Below the pieces are notes generated by a model. The model was not told the origin of the DNA. It did not search any database and saw only the letters and a list, made by a program, of their open reading frames with translations. From positions 127,617 through 191,616 of the forward strand of contig CALCBD010000033.1 in assembly GCA_937897985.1 (NCBI GenBank): a DNA stretch of 64,000 bases. The letters run 5' to 3'. Positions 51,868-61,348 of the stretch are shown in pieces. Positions within the stretch are counted from its first letter, which is position 1. Every line of letters begins with the position of its first letter. The position numbers and the translations under genes were made by a program. This stretch comes from an uncultured Paludibacter sp. (GTDB lineage Bacteria; Bacteroidota; Bacteroidia; Bacteroidales; Paludibacteraceae).

Positions 51868-51948
51868 TGTCATTTGTCAAAAAAAATGCCACTCAGGAAT
51901 TGGTGACAGATTGACATGAATTTATTCAATTCGGGAAAAGGTGTGACA
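51868..51948 (-). promoter_or_regulatory. Cluster of TGTCA/TGACA motifs upstream of htpG
   Basis: TGTCA occurs at 51868-51872 and 51875-51879, and TGACA at 51904-51908, 51912-51916 and 51944-51948. The two tandem pairs are inverted relative to each other, as expected for a dimeric regulator's operators. Two TGTCA motifs also precede clpB. Confidence 0.4.
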
Positions 51949-52015
51949 GAAATCAGGGAAAATGGTGTTGGTCAAAAAAAACTAAAACTGCATCATATTG
52001 AAAAGACATCATTAT

Positions 52016-52056
52016 ACAAAACGGGTCACCGGAAAACTCCGATGACCCGTTTATTA
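52016..52056 (-). terminator. rpoC operon terminator
   Basis: AAACGGGTCA (52018-52027) pairs with TGACCCGTTT (52044-52053), with an inner CGG/CCG pairing. It lies 20-60 bases after the rpoC stop. The T-tract on the minus strand is short. Confidence 0.7.
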
Positions 52057-52075
52057 TTATTCAAATGAAAATATA

Positions 52076-55000
52076 TTATTCTTCATCCGTCATACCATCT
52101 TCAATATCAAGCACATTACGTCTGGCATCAACTTTTTTATCATATTCATCACGTGAATAGACTATGATTTTATCCAGATCGCGTTGACCGGTTCCGGCAG
52201 GAATTAAGTGACCGCAGATTACATTTTCCTTTAAGCCTTCCAAACGGTCAGTCTTTCCATTGATAGCTGCGTCGTTTAACACTTTGGTTGTTTCCTGGAA
52301 CGAAGCTGCCGACATGAAACTGTTGGTTTGAAGAGCAGCTCTTGTAATACCCTGTAAAATCTGATTTGAAGTTGCAGCTATGGCATCACGTGTTTCAACA
52401 AGTCGTAAATCGCGGCGTTTAAGAGCACTGTTTTCGTCGCGGAGCTTACGTGCAGTAATGATCTGACCAGGTTTGAGGGTAGCAGAATCACCTGCATCCA
52501 AAATTACTTTTTTGCCCCAGATACGATCATTTTCTTCCATAAACTCGTTTTTATCAACAATTTGCTTTTCGAGGAAACGGGTATCTCCCTGTTCGAGGAT
52601 TTCTACTTTACGCATCATCTGACGCACAATCACCTCAAAATGTTTATCGTTGATTTTTACGCCCTGCAAACGATATACGTCCTGTACTTCGTTTACAATA
52701 TAGTCCTGAACTGCAGTTGGTCCTTTGATCATCAGGATATCAGAAGGTGTGGTTGCACCATCCGAAAGTGGTGTACCGGCACGAACAAAGTCATTTTCCT
52801 GAACCAGAATCTGTTTCGATAATGGAATCATGTATTTCTTCACTTCGCCGGTTTTTGAAGTAACACTTACCTCACGGTTACCACGTTTGATTTTAAGGAA
52901 GTTCACCTCGCCATCAATTTCGGCAACAACAGCCGGATTGGATGGGTTTCGGGCTTCGAAAAGTTCGGTCACACGAGGGAGACCACCGGTAATATCACCG
53001 GCTTTACCAACAGCACGCGGAATTTTAACGAGCATCTGACCTGACTTGATTTTATCACCATTGTCCAAAACAAGGTGAGCACCCACAGGTAAGTTGTATG
53101 TACGTAAAATATTACCTTCTTTATCAAGGATATGAGCACTTGGCACTTTATTTCTGTCCTTCGATTCGATGATAATCTTTTCTTTCAGTCCGGTTGCCTC
53201 ATCGGTTTCAGTTTTGAAAGTCTGATTTTCAACCACATCCTCGAACTCAATTTTACCTTCATTTTCAGCAATAATTACAGCATTGAACGGATCCCATTCG
53301 CAGACCAGTAAGCCTTTCTTGCCCATTTCGCCATCTTTCACATACAGTTTCGATCCATAAGGAATATTCTGTGTTGTAAGGGCAATACCGGTATTGATAT
53401 CGATAACACGCATTTCGGCCAAACGGCTTACTACTACCTGATAAGAAGTGCTTTCGTCAGCAGCATCAACCGTACGAAGTTCATCAAATTCGATGCGACC
53501 ATCATAGCGTAAAACGATTTTATTTTCGGCACCTACGTTCGAAGCTACCCCACCGACGTGGAATGTACGAAGTGTCAGCTGAGTACCGGGTTCACCGATG
53601 GATTGAGCGGCGATAACACCTACAGCTTCACCAATATGAACCATTTTGTTGGTAGCCAGATTTCGTCCGTAACATTTTGCACAAACTCCTTTTTTCGATT
53701 CGCAGGTAAGTACTGAGCGAATTTCGACACGTTCGATCGGAGAATCCTGGATTTTTTTGGCAAGTGCTTCTGTGATCTGTTCACCTGATGATACAATCAG
53801 TTCGCCTGTAAGCGGGTTGTAAATATCATGAACGGAAACACGTCCGAGAATACGTTCGTACAATGATGAAATAACATCTTCGTTATTTTTCATTTCTGTA
53901 GCTATCAGTCCGCGTAAAGTACCGCAATCATCTTCAGTGATAATCACATCCTGCGACACATCCACCAGACGACGGGTCAGATAACCTGCATCTGCCGTTT
54001 TAAGAGCCGTATCGGCCAAACCTTTACGGGCACCGTGAGTAGAAATAAAGTACTCGAGTACCGAAAGTCCCTCTTTAAAGTTGGCAAGAATAGGATTTTC
54101 AATGATCTGTCCGCCTTCGGCACCTGATTTTTGAGGTTTTGCCATCAAACCACGCATACCTGAAAGCTGACGAATCTGTTCCTTCGAACCACGGGCACCG
54201 GAATCGAGCATCATGTAAACAGAGTTGAATCCCTGATTGTCACCCGACAGCTGAGCCATCAGAATATTTGACAGTTTCGAGTTAACGTGTGTCCATGTAT
54301 CGATAATCTGGTTGTAACGTTCGTTGTTGGTAATGAATCCCATGTTATAGTTATTCATGATTTCTTCAACTTCAGCATTACCCTCATTTACCAGTGTTTC
54401 TTTTTCGGGTGGTATAATTACGTCACCAAGGTTAAACGACAGTCCTCCCTTGAACGCCATGTAATATCCGAGATCCTTAATATCGTCGAGGAACTGGGCA
54501 GTACGGGCCACACCACATACTTCAATCACATTACCGATGATGTCGCGTAATGATTTTTTTGAAAGCAATTCATTGATATATCCAACTTCAGCAGGTACAC
54601 ATTTATTAAATAAGATACGACCAACAGTGGTTTCAATCAGTTTTATCACACTTTCACCCTGTTCGTTGAGGTCTCTTGTACGGACTTTAATCCATGAGTG
54701 AAGTGACACTTTATTTTCGTTATAAGCGATTTCGGCTTCTTCGGGCGAATAGAAAATCAATCCTTCACCTTTTGCTCCGGCTCTTGGTTTAGTGATATAA
54801 TACAAACCAAGCACCATGTCCTGAGATGGAACGGTAATAGGCGCACCATTTGCAGGATTCAGAATGTTATGCGAAGCAAGCATCAACATCTGAGCTTCAA
54901 GTACAGCTTCGTTACCAAGAGGCAGGTGAACTGCCATCTGGTCACCGTCGAAATCGGCATTGAATGCAGTACACGAAAGCGGATGTAACTGAATAGCTTT

Positions 55001-56371
55001 ACCCTCAATCATCTTGGGCTGGAAAGCCTGAATACCAAGGCGGTGAAGAGTCGGGGCGCGGTTTAGTAATACGGGATGACCTTTCATCACGTACTCTAAA
55101 ATGTCCCAGATTACCGGGTCTTTGCGGTCAACGATTTTCTTCGCTGATTTTACCGTTTTGACAATACCGCGTTCAATGAGTTTGCGGATTACAAACGGTT
55201 TATAAAGTTCGGCAGCCATATCTTTTGGCAGACCGCATTCATGCATTTTTAATTCAGGACCAACAACGATAACCGAACGTGCAGAATAATCGACACGTTT
55301 ACCCAACAAATTCTGACGGAAACGTCCCTGTTTACCTTTGAGCGAATCAGAAAGCGATTTCAACGGACGATTGGCTTCGGTTTTAACGGCACTCGATTTA
55401 CGTGAATTGTCGAACAATGAATCGACCGATTCCTGAAGCATACGTTTTTCGTTACGCAGAATAACTTCGGGAGCTTTGATTTCGATTAATCTTTTCAACC
55501 GGTTGTTACGAATAATCACACGGCGATACAAATCGTTCAAATCGGAAGTTGCAAAACGTCCTCCATCCAGCGGAACCAAAGGACGTAATTCGGGAGGAAT
55601 AACCGGAACGATTTTCACAATCATCCATTCGGGTTTATTTCTCATACGGGATGCACGGAACGATTCAACAATCTGCAATCTTTTCAAAGCTTCGTTTTTG
55701 CGTTGCTGTGAAGTATCGGTATTTGCTTTGTGACGTAAGTCGTACGACAAGGCGTCCAAATCAAGTCGCGAAAGCATATCATAAATTGCTTCGGCACCCA
55801 TCTTGGCGATGAACTTGTTCGGGTCATTGTCTTCAAGTAATTGATTTTCGTGTGGAAGTGCATCTAAAATATCAAGATATTCTTCTTCTGTAATAAGTTC
55901 ATTATCAATGATATTCTCACCATTATCTGCAACTCCGGCCTGAATAATTACATATTTCTCGTAATAGATAATCGAATCTAATTTTTTAGTTGGCATTCCG
56001 AGTAAATAACCGATTTTGTTCGGCAATGAACGGAAATACCAGATATGAGCCACCGGAACCACCAGTTGAATGTGACCCATTCTTTCGCGACGAACTTTTT
56101 TCTCGGTTACTTCCACCCCGCAACGGTCACAAACGATTCCCTTGTAACGGATTCTTTTGTATTTTCCGCAGTGGCATTCGTAATCCTTGGTTGGTCCAAA
56201 GATACGTTCGCAGAACAAACCGTCACGTTCAGGTTTGTAAGTACGATAGTTGATGGTTTCGGGTTTGAGTACCTCGCCGCTCGATAATTTTAATATTTCT
56301 TCAGGCGAAGCAAGTCCGATTGAAATTTTATTAAAACCTGTCTTAAGCTTATTATCGTTTTTAAAAGCCAT
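52076..56371 (-). CDS. rpoC: DNA-directed RNA polymerase subunit beta'
   Basis: The 1431-residue beta' subunit carries the catalytic magnesium site. The N-terminal zinc ribbon has CHCGKYKRIRYKGIVCDRCG. The catalytic loop NADFDGDQM places Asp473, Asp475 and Asp477. The second zinc site includes CESKKGVCAKCYG, and GEAVGVIAAQSIGEPGTQLT begins the trigger-loop region. It is the last gene of the operon, 88 bases after rpoB. That gap contains a terminator-like hairpin and AATTTACA repeats. Confidence 0.98.
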   Translation of the reverse strand: MAFKNDNKLKTGFNKISIGLASPEEILKLSSGEVLKPETINYRTYKPERDGLFCERIFGPTKDYECHCGKYKRIRYKGIVCDRCGVEVTEKKVRRERMGHIQLVVPVAHIWYFRSLPNKIGYLLGMPTKKLDSIIYYEKYVIIQAGVADNGENIIDNELITEEEYLDILDALPHENQLLEDNDPNKFIAKMGAEAIYDMLSRLDLDALSYDLRHKANTDTSQQRKNEALKRLQIVESFRASRMRNKPEWMIVKIVPVIPPELRPLVPLDGGRFATSDLNDLYRRVIIRNNRLKRLIEIKAPEVILRNEKRMLQESVDSLFDNSRKSSAVKTEANRPLKSLSDSLKGKQGRFRQNLLGKRVDYSARSVIVVGPELKMHECGLPKDMAAELYKPFVIRKLIERGIVKTVKSAKKIVDRKDPVIWDILEYVMKGHPVLLNRAPTLHRLGIQAFQPKMIEGKAIQLHPLSCTAFNADFDGDQMAVHLPLGNEAVLEAQMLMLASHNILNPANGAPITVPSQDMVLGLYYITKPRAGAKGEGLIFYSPEEAEIAYNENKVSLHSWIKVRTRDLNEQGESVIKLIETTVGRILFNKCVPAEVGYINELLSKKSLRDIIGNVIEVCGVARTAQFLDDIKDLGYYMAFKGGLSFNLGDVIIPPEKETLVNEGNAEVEEIMNNYNMGFITNNERYNQIIDTWTHVNSKLSNILMAQLSGDNQGFNSVYMMLDSGARGSKEQIRQLSGMRGLMAKPQKSGAEGGQIIENPILANFKEGLSVLEYFISTHGARKGLADTALKTADAGYLTRRLVDVSQDVIITEDDCGTLRGLIATEMKNNEDVISSLYERILGRVSVHDIYNPLTGELIVSSGEQITEALAKKIQDSPIERVEIRSVLTCESKKGVCAKCYGRNLATNKMVHIGEAVGVIAAQSIGEPGTQLTLRTFHVGGVASNVGAENKIVLRYDGRIEFDELRTVDAADESTSYQVVVSRLAEMRVIDINTGIALTTQNIPYGSKLYVKDGEMGKKGLLVCEWDPFNAVIIAENEGKIEFEDVVENQTFKTETDEATGLKEKIIIESKDRNKVPSAHILDKEGNILRTYNLPVGAHLVLDNGDKIKSGQMLVKIPRAVGKAGDITGGLPRVTELFEARNPSNPAVVAEIDGEVNFLKIKRGNREVSVTSKTGEVKKYMIPLSKQILVQENDFVRAGTPLSDGATTPSDILMIKGPTAVQDYIVNEVQDVYRLQGVKINDKHFEVIVRQMMRKVEILEQGDTRFLEKQIVDKNEFMEENDRIWGKKVILDAGDSATLKPGQIITARKLRDENSALKRRDLRLVETRDAIAATSNQILQGITRAALQTNSFMSAASFQETTKVLNDAAINGKTDRLEGLKENVICGHLIPAGTGQRDLDKIIVYSRDEYDKKVDARRNVLDIEDGMTDEE

Positions 56372-56372
56372 A

Positions 56373-56413
56373 ATTTTTAATTTACAATTTACAATTGATA
56401 ATTTACAATTCAG
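56373..56413. repeat. AATTTACA short repeats in the rpoB-rpoC gap
   Basis: AATTTACAATT units occur four times between 56377 and 56410, on the plus strand between the rpoC start and the hairpin. They are AT-rich and short; their function is unknown. Confidence 0.5.
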
Positions 56414-56417
56414 ATTG

Positions 56418-56459
56418 AAAAAAGTGCTGGTTTCCCGAACGGGAAATTACCAGCTTTTT
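56418..56459 (-). terminator. Terminator-like hairpin between rpoB and rpoC
   Basis: On the minus strand, directly after the rpoB stop, GCTGG-TAA-TTTCCCG pairs with CGGGAAA-CCAGC (12 bp, one 3-base bulge; plus 426-437 and 440-454 of 56 kb), followed by AC and six T's. It looks like an intrinsic terminator but lies before an essential operon gene, so partial readthrough or attenuation is expected. Confidence 0.65.
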
Positions 56460-59400
56460 TTAATCCAGATTAATACTCAAACCTAAACCACGAAGTTCGT
56501 GTAACAAAACGTTGAGCGATTCCGGAATTCCGGGGTTCGGCATCGGATCACCTTTAACAATAGCTTCGTAGGTTCTTGCACGACCAATTACGTCATCCGA
56601 TTTTACTGTAAGGATTTCCTGCAAAATATGAGCAGCTCCGAAAGCTTCAAGTGCCCATACCTCCATTTCTCCGAAACGCTGACCACCGAATTGTGCTTTA
56701 CCACCTAATGGCTGCTGAGTAATCAGCGAGTAAGGACCAATTGAACGTGCATGCATTTTATCTTCAACCATGTGGCCTAATTTCAGCATGTAAATAACGC
56801 CGACAGTAGCAGGCTGGTCGAAACGGTCACCTGTTCCGCCATCGTAAAGATATGTTTTACCGTATCTTGGCACACCGGCTTTATCAGTCCAGCTGTTTAA
56901 GTCATCCAGGCTTGCTCCATCGAAAATCGGAGTTGCAAACCGAACGCCAAGTTCTTTACCTGCCCAACCTAAAACAGTTTCGAAAATCTGTCCGAGGTTC
57001 ATACGTGAAGGCACACCAAGCGGGTTAAGGCAAATATCAACAGGAGTACCGTCTTCAAGGAAAGGCATATCTTCCTGACGAACAATACGTGATACGATAC
57101 CTTTGTTACCATGGCGACCTGCCATTTTATCACCAACGCGGATTTTACGTTTTTTGGCGATATAAACTTTAGCTATTTGTACAATACCATTTGGCAATTC
57201 ATCGCCGATGGTTATATTGAATTTCTGACGTTTTATCTGAGCATCCAATTCCTTGTATTTTTTCAGATAATTCATTATCAATTGCTTAATCAATTCATTT
57301 TTGTGTGCGTCACCTGTCCATTTACTCAGCTGAATGGTAGTAAAATCAACCTCACGCAGACGTTCAGGAGTAAATTTACTGTTACGGCTAATGACATCTG
57401 TACCCAAAAAGTCTTTCACTCCGGCCGAAGTTTTGTCACCAATAAGTGTCATTAATTTTTCAATTAATGTTTCGCGGAGGATGCTTGCCTGAGCTTCAAA
57501 CTCTTCATCCAAACGTGGGAGAACAGCTTTATCGGCAAGTTTCGACTTACGGTTTTTCTGAGCTTTTGAGAAAAGACGTTTACCGATAACCACACCCGAC
57601 AATGAAGGAGTAGCTTTCAGCGAGGCATCTTTCACATCGCCGGCTTTATCACCAAAAATGGCACGAAGCAGTTTTTCTTCTGGTGAAGGATCAGATTCTC
57701 CCTTTGGAGTAATTTTACCGATAATAATATCGCCCGGTTCGATGCGTGCACCGATACGAATGATACCGTTTTCGTCCAGATCTTTTGTAGCTTCTTCGCT
57801 TACATTAGGTATATCAGAAGTAAATTCTTCGATTCCTCGTTTTGTTTCGCGAACGTCGAGCAATTGTTCCACAACGTGTATTGACGTAAATATATCTTCA
57901 CGTACAACCCGTTCGTTGATTACGATTGCATCCTCAAAGTTATAACCTTTCCAGGGCATGAACGCTACTTTAAGGTTTTTACCGATGGCTAATTCACCGT
58001 TTTGCGTTGAATAACCTTCAGTCAGAATCATGTTGGCTTTTACGCGATCGCCTTTCCGTACAATCGGACGAAGGTCAATGGTAGTATTCTGATTTGTTTT
58101 TTGAAATTTCGGCAATTTATATTCCTTAACGGCCGATTCGAAGCTTACAAATTCTTCCTCCTCAGTTCTGTCATAGCGTATTTTGATAGAATCAGCATCC
58201 ACAAACTCAACCACACCTTCGCCTTCGGCAGTAATCTGGGTTCTCGAATCGCGAATCAACTGACCTTCAATTCCGGTACCAATAATCGGAGCATCGCAGC
58301 GCAACAAAGGAACTGCCTGACGCATCATGTTCGATCCCATCAACGCACGGTTCGCATCATCATGTTCGAGGAAAGGAATCAGGGCAGCAGCAATAGATGC
58401 TATCTGAGATGGAGAAACGTCCATCAAATCGACCTGTGATGGTGGTACAACAGGGAAATCGGCTCCAAGGCGTGATTTTACTTTTGTACGAATAAATGTT
58501 CCATCGTCGTTCAACGGAGCATTACCCTGAGCTACAGTCAGATTTTCTTCTTCTTCGGCAGTGAAATATTCAATACCGTTTTCCGAAATATCCACTTTCG
58601 AATCAGTAACTTTACGGTAAGGAGTTTCAATAAATCCGAGTTCGTTAATTTTGGCGTAAATACACAACGAAGAAATCAGACCGATGTTCGGACCTTCAGG
58701 TGTTTCAATCGGACAAAGTCGTCCGTAGTGGGTATAGTGTACGTCACGAACCTCGAAACCTGCACGTTCACGCGACAAACCGCCAGGGCCGAGAGCCGAC
58801 ATACGACGTTTGTGAGTGATTTCGGCCAACGGATTCTGTTGATCCATAAATTGCGAAAGTGCATTTGTACCGAAGAATGAATTAATCACCGACGAAATGC
58901 TTTTTGCATTGATCAGATCAATCGGAGTAAACACCTCATTATCACGAACGTTCATACGTTCACGAATGGTACGTGCCATACGCGACAAACCAACACCAAA
59001 CTGATTGTGAAGTTGTTCGCCAACTGTACGAACACGGCGGTTACTCAGGTGGTCAATATCATCAATATCTGCTTTTGAATTAATAAGTTCAATCAGATAT
59101 TTGATAATTTCGATAATATCTTCCTTGGTTAAAACTTTAATTTCAGGATTAATATTCAGATTTAACTTTCTGTTGATACGGAAACGACCCACATCACCCA
59201 AATCATAACGTTTATCCGAGAAGAACAGGTTATTGATTACCTCACGCGCAGATGAATCATCAGCAGGAACAGCATTACGTAACTGGCGATAGATATACAA
59301 AACGGCTTCTTTCTCAGAGTTACTCGGGTCTTTTTGAAGCGTATTATAAATGATGGCATAATCATTCTGATTAGCCTCAGGACGGTGTAACAGAATAGTA

Positions 59401-60278
59401 GGTGTTCCCGATTCGATAATTTCGTCGATATGACTGTTTTCAAGAACAGTTTCCCTGTCAATAATTACCTCGTTACGTTCAATAGAAACCACCTCACCGG
59501 TATCCTCATCTACAAAATCCTCCACCCAGGTTTTTAAAACACGGGCAGCTAATTTTTGTCCGACTGCTTTTTTAAGAGAAGTTTTGCTTACCTTCACTTC
59601 TTCAGCCAAATTGAATATTTCCAGAATATCCTTATCACTTTCAAATCCGATAGCACGTAACAAAGTGGTTACCGGTAATTTCTTTTTACGATCGATATAA
59701 GCATACATCACATTGTTGATGTCGGTAGCAAATTCGATCCATGATCCGCGGAAAGGAATAATACGGGCAGAATACAGTTTTGTTCCGTTAGCATGAATAC
59801 TTTGTCCGAAGAATACTCCGGGCGAGCGATGCAACTGAGAAACGATAACACGTTCAGCACCATTAATTACAAAGGTGCCTTTAGGAGTCATATACGGGAT
59901 AGGACCCAGGTATACATCCTGAATAACTGTATCGAAATCTTCGTGATCGGGATCGGTACAGTAGAGTTTTAATTTTGCTTTTAGCGGAACGCTGTAAGTA
60001 AGGCCGCGGTCAATACATTCTTCAATCGAATAACGTGGAGGGTCAACATAGTAGTCGAGAAATTCGAGGATGAAGTTATTTCTTGTGTCGGCGATAGGAA
60101 AGTTTTCGGAAAAAACCTTATACAAACCTTCGGTTTTTCTTTTTTCAGGAGCTGTGTCCATCTGAAAAAAGTCCTGGAAAGATTTTAATTGTACTTCAAG
60201 AAAATCAGGATATTCGAGCTGATTTTTGATAGAAGCAAAATTGATTCTTTGATTTTGGGTTATTGAAGACATTTTCAA
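56460..60278 (-). CDS. rpoB: DNA-directed RNA polymerase subunit beta
   Basis: The 1272-residue beta subunit. The rifampicin-region sequence FMDQQNPLAEITHKRRMSAL retains the residues equivalent to E. coli Asp516 (Asp479), His526 (His489) and Ser531 (Ser494), so no classical rifampicin-resistance mutation is seen. Other landmarks are GPNIGLISSLCIYA, the nucleotide-site GYNFEDAIVINE, KMAGRHGNKGIVS and GGKAQFGGQRFGEMEVWALEA. The ATG at 60278 or the one two codons later could both serve. It is preceded, after rplL, by a hairpin and followed by another before rpoC. Confidence 0.98.
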   Translation of the reverse strand: MKMSSITQNQRINFASIKNQLEYPDFLEVQLKSFQDFFQMDTAPEKRKTEGLYKVFSENFPIADTRNNFILEFLDYYVDPPRYSIEECIDRGLTYSVPLKAKLKLYCTDPDHEDFDTVIQDVYLGPIPYMTPKGTFVINGAERVIVSQLHRSPGVFFGQSIHANGTKLYSARIIPFRGSWIEFATDINNVMYAYIDRKKKLPVTTLLRAIGFESDKDILEIFNLAEEVKVSKTSLKKAVGQKLAARVLKTWVEDFVDEDTGEVVSIERNEVIIDRETVLENSHIDEIIESGTPTILLHRPEANQNDYAIIYNTLQKDPSNSEKEAVLYIYRQLRNAVPADDSSAREVINNLFFSDKRYDLGDVGRFRINRKLNLNINPEIKVLTKEDIIEIIKYLIELINSKADIDDIDHLSNRRVRTVGEQLHNQFGVGLSRMARTIRERMNVRDNEVFTPIDLINAKSISSVINSFFGTNALSQFMDQQNPLAEITHKRRMSALGPGGLSRERAGFEVRDVHYTHYGRLCPIETPEGPNIGLISSLCIYAKINELGFIETPYRKVTDSKVDISENGIEYFTAEEEENLTVAQGNAPLNDDGTFIRTKVKSRLGADFPVVPPSQVDLMDVSPSQIASIAAALIPFLEHDDANRALMGSNMMRQAVPLLRCDAPIIGTGIEGQLIRDSRTQITAEGEGVVEFVDADSIKIRYDRTEEEEFVSFESAVKEYKLPKFQKTNQNTTIDLRPIVRKGDRVKANMILTEGYSTQNGELAIGKNLKVAFMPWKGYNFEDAIVINERVVREDIFTSIHVVEQLLDVRETKRGIEEFTSDIPNVSEEATKDLDENGIIRIGARIEPGDIIIGKITPKGESDPSPEEKLLRAIFGDKAGDVKDASLKATPSLSGVVIGKRLFSKAQKNRKSKLADKAVLPRLDEEFEAQASILRETLIEKLMTLIGDKTSAGVKDFLGTDVISRNSKFTPERLREVDFTTIQLSKWTGDAHKNELIKQLIMNYLKKYKELDAQIKRQKFNITIGDELPNGIVQIAKVYIAKKRKIRVGDKMAGRHGNKGIVSRIVRQEDMPFLEDGTPVDICLNPLGVPSRMNLGQIFETVLGWAGKELGVRFATPIFDGASLDDLNSWTDKAGVPRYGKTYLYDGGTGDRFDQPATVGVIYMLKLGHMVEDKMHARSIGPYSLITQQPLGGKAQFGGQRFGEMEVWALEAFGAAHILQEILTVKSDDVIGRARTYEAIVKGDPMPNPGIPESLNVLLHELRGLGLSINLD

Positions 60279-60321
60279 AGAGTTTATTTGGATGCGGTGA
60301 ACTCAATTATTTTATAGACAA

Positions 60322-60361
60322 GAAAAGGTTTAGAATCCCCCTTAACGAGGGAATCTAAACC
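60322..60361 (-). terminator. Attenuator-like hairpin between rplL and rpoB
   Basis: GGTTTAGA-A-TCCC (60327-60339) pairs with GGGA-A-TCTAAACC (60349-60361), a stem of about 12 bp with one internal mismatch. On the minus strand it is followed by TTTTC. The position matches the rplL-rpoB attenuator known in E. coli, where a fraction of transcripts stop. Confidence 0.6.
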
Positions 60362-60384
60362 AAAAGCCTGATATTCAGGTAATT

Positions 60385-60759
60385 TTATTTAAGTTCAACT
60401 TCAGCTCCGCCTTCAGTCAATGCTTTTTTCAAGGCTTCAGCTTCGTCTTTAGTTGCACCTTCTTTGATTGCTGAAGGAGCAGCGTCAACTAAATCTTTAG
60501 CTTCTTTCAAGCCAAGACCAGTTAATTCTTTTACTAATTTTACGATTGCTAATTTATTAGCACCGGCGGCTTTCAATACTACATCGAAAGATGTTTTTTC
60601 TTCTACTACTTCAGCAGCAGCTGCAGGACCCGCAGCAACAGCAACAGCAGCAGCAGCTGGTTCAATACCATATTCATCTTTCAAAATTTGAGCTAACTCA
60701 TTTACTTCTTTAACTGTTAAGTTAACCAATTGTTCTGCAAAAGCTTTCAAATCTGCCAT
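60385..60759 (-). CDS. rplL: 50S ribosomal protein L7/L12
   Basis: A 124-residue stalk protein present in several copies per ribosome, which recruits translational GTPases. The N-terminal dimerisation helix (MADLKAFAEQLVNLTVKEV) is followed by an alanine-rich hinge (AAAAVAVAAGPAAAAEV). The globular domain has EKTSFDVVLKAAGANKLAIV, then GLGLKEAKDLVDAAP and EAEALKKALTEGGAEVELK. It follows rplJ by 49 bases. A hairpin downstream may reduce transcription into rpoB, which would keep L12 in excess. Confidence 0.98.
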   Translation of the reverse strand: MADLKAFAEQLVNLTVKEVNELAQILKDEYGIEPAAAAVAVAAGPAAAAEVVEEKTSFDVVLKAAGANKLAIVKLVKELTGLGLKEAKDLVDAAPSAIKEGATKDEAEALKKALTEGGAEVELK

Positions 60760-60808
60760 TTTATTTATTTTTTATGATTTTATTTTTTTATTTTAAAAAT
60801 TCGGGAAA

Positions 60809-61336
60809 TTATCTTTCGGCCAGTGTTTTCAACACGCCGTGGATAGTAGTACCTCCTGATTGGAGTGCGGACACAACGTTCTTAGCAGGCGATTGGAGTA
60901 AACCAATGATTTCGCCCAAAAGTTCATTTTTACTCTTAATGTGGAGCAATGCATCCAGTTGATTTTCGCCAATGTAGAAGCTTTCTTCCACGTAAGCTGC
61001 CTTAAGTACAGGTTTTTTAAGCTTGTTGCTTTTTTGTTTGCTGAAGTCTTCAATAACTTTAGCAGGTGCATTACCTGTATTTGAGAGCATCAATGATGTT
61101 TCTCCTTTCAATGAACCGTAAAGTTCACTGAAATTCACTGTAGAGTTTTCAAGTGCTTTTTGAAGCAATGTATTTTTTACAACAACAAGTTTAATATCCT
61201 GTTTGTAACACACACGACGTAATTCACTGGTTTGTGCAGCATTTAATCCTGCAATATCAGCCAGATAGAAGTGAGCATACTCATTAATAGTTGACTCGAG
61301 TTGTTTTATAATAGCGCTTTTATCTTCCTTTTTCAT
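60809..61336 (-). CDS. rplJ: 50S ribosomal protein L10
   Basis: A 175-residue L10, the anchor for L7/L12 dimers on 23S rRNA at the GTPase centre. It has MKKEDKSAIIKQLESTINEY, the central LVVVKNTLLQKALENS, and ETSLMLSNTGNAPAKVI, with a C-terminal helix GLLQSPAKNVVSALQSGG. It starts 12 bases after rplA. In other bacteria the L10-L12 complex represses the rplJL mRNA. Confidence 0.96.
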   Translation of the reverse strand: MKKEDKSAIIKQLESTINEYAHFYLADIAGLNAAQTSELRRVCYKQDIKLVVVKNTLLQKALENSTVNFSELYGSLKGETSLMLSNTGNAPAKVIEDFSKQKSNKLKKPVLKAAYVEESFYIGENQLDALLHIKSKNELLGEIIGLLQSPAKNVVSALQSGGTTIHGVLKTLAER

Positions 61337-61348
61337 AAACTTGTAATT

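Noticed and set aside
51868..51900. A sigma-54 promoter before htpG (TGGCAT followed by TTTTTTTTGAC on the minus strand)
   Set aside because: The -12 GC dinucleotide is missing at the required spacing, so the match is incomplete.
58740..58880. Rifampicin-resistance changes in rpoB
   Set aside because: Residues equivalent to Asp516, His526 and Ser531 of E. coli are all wild type.
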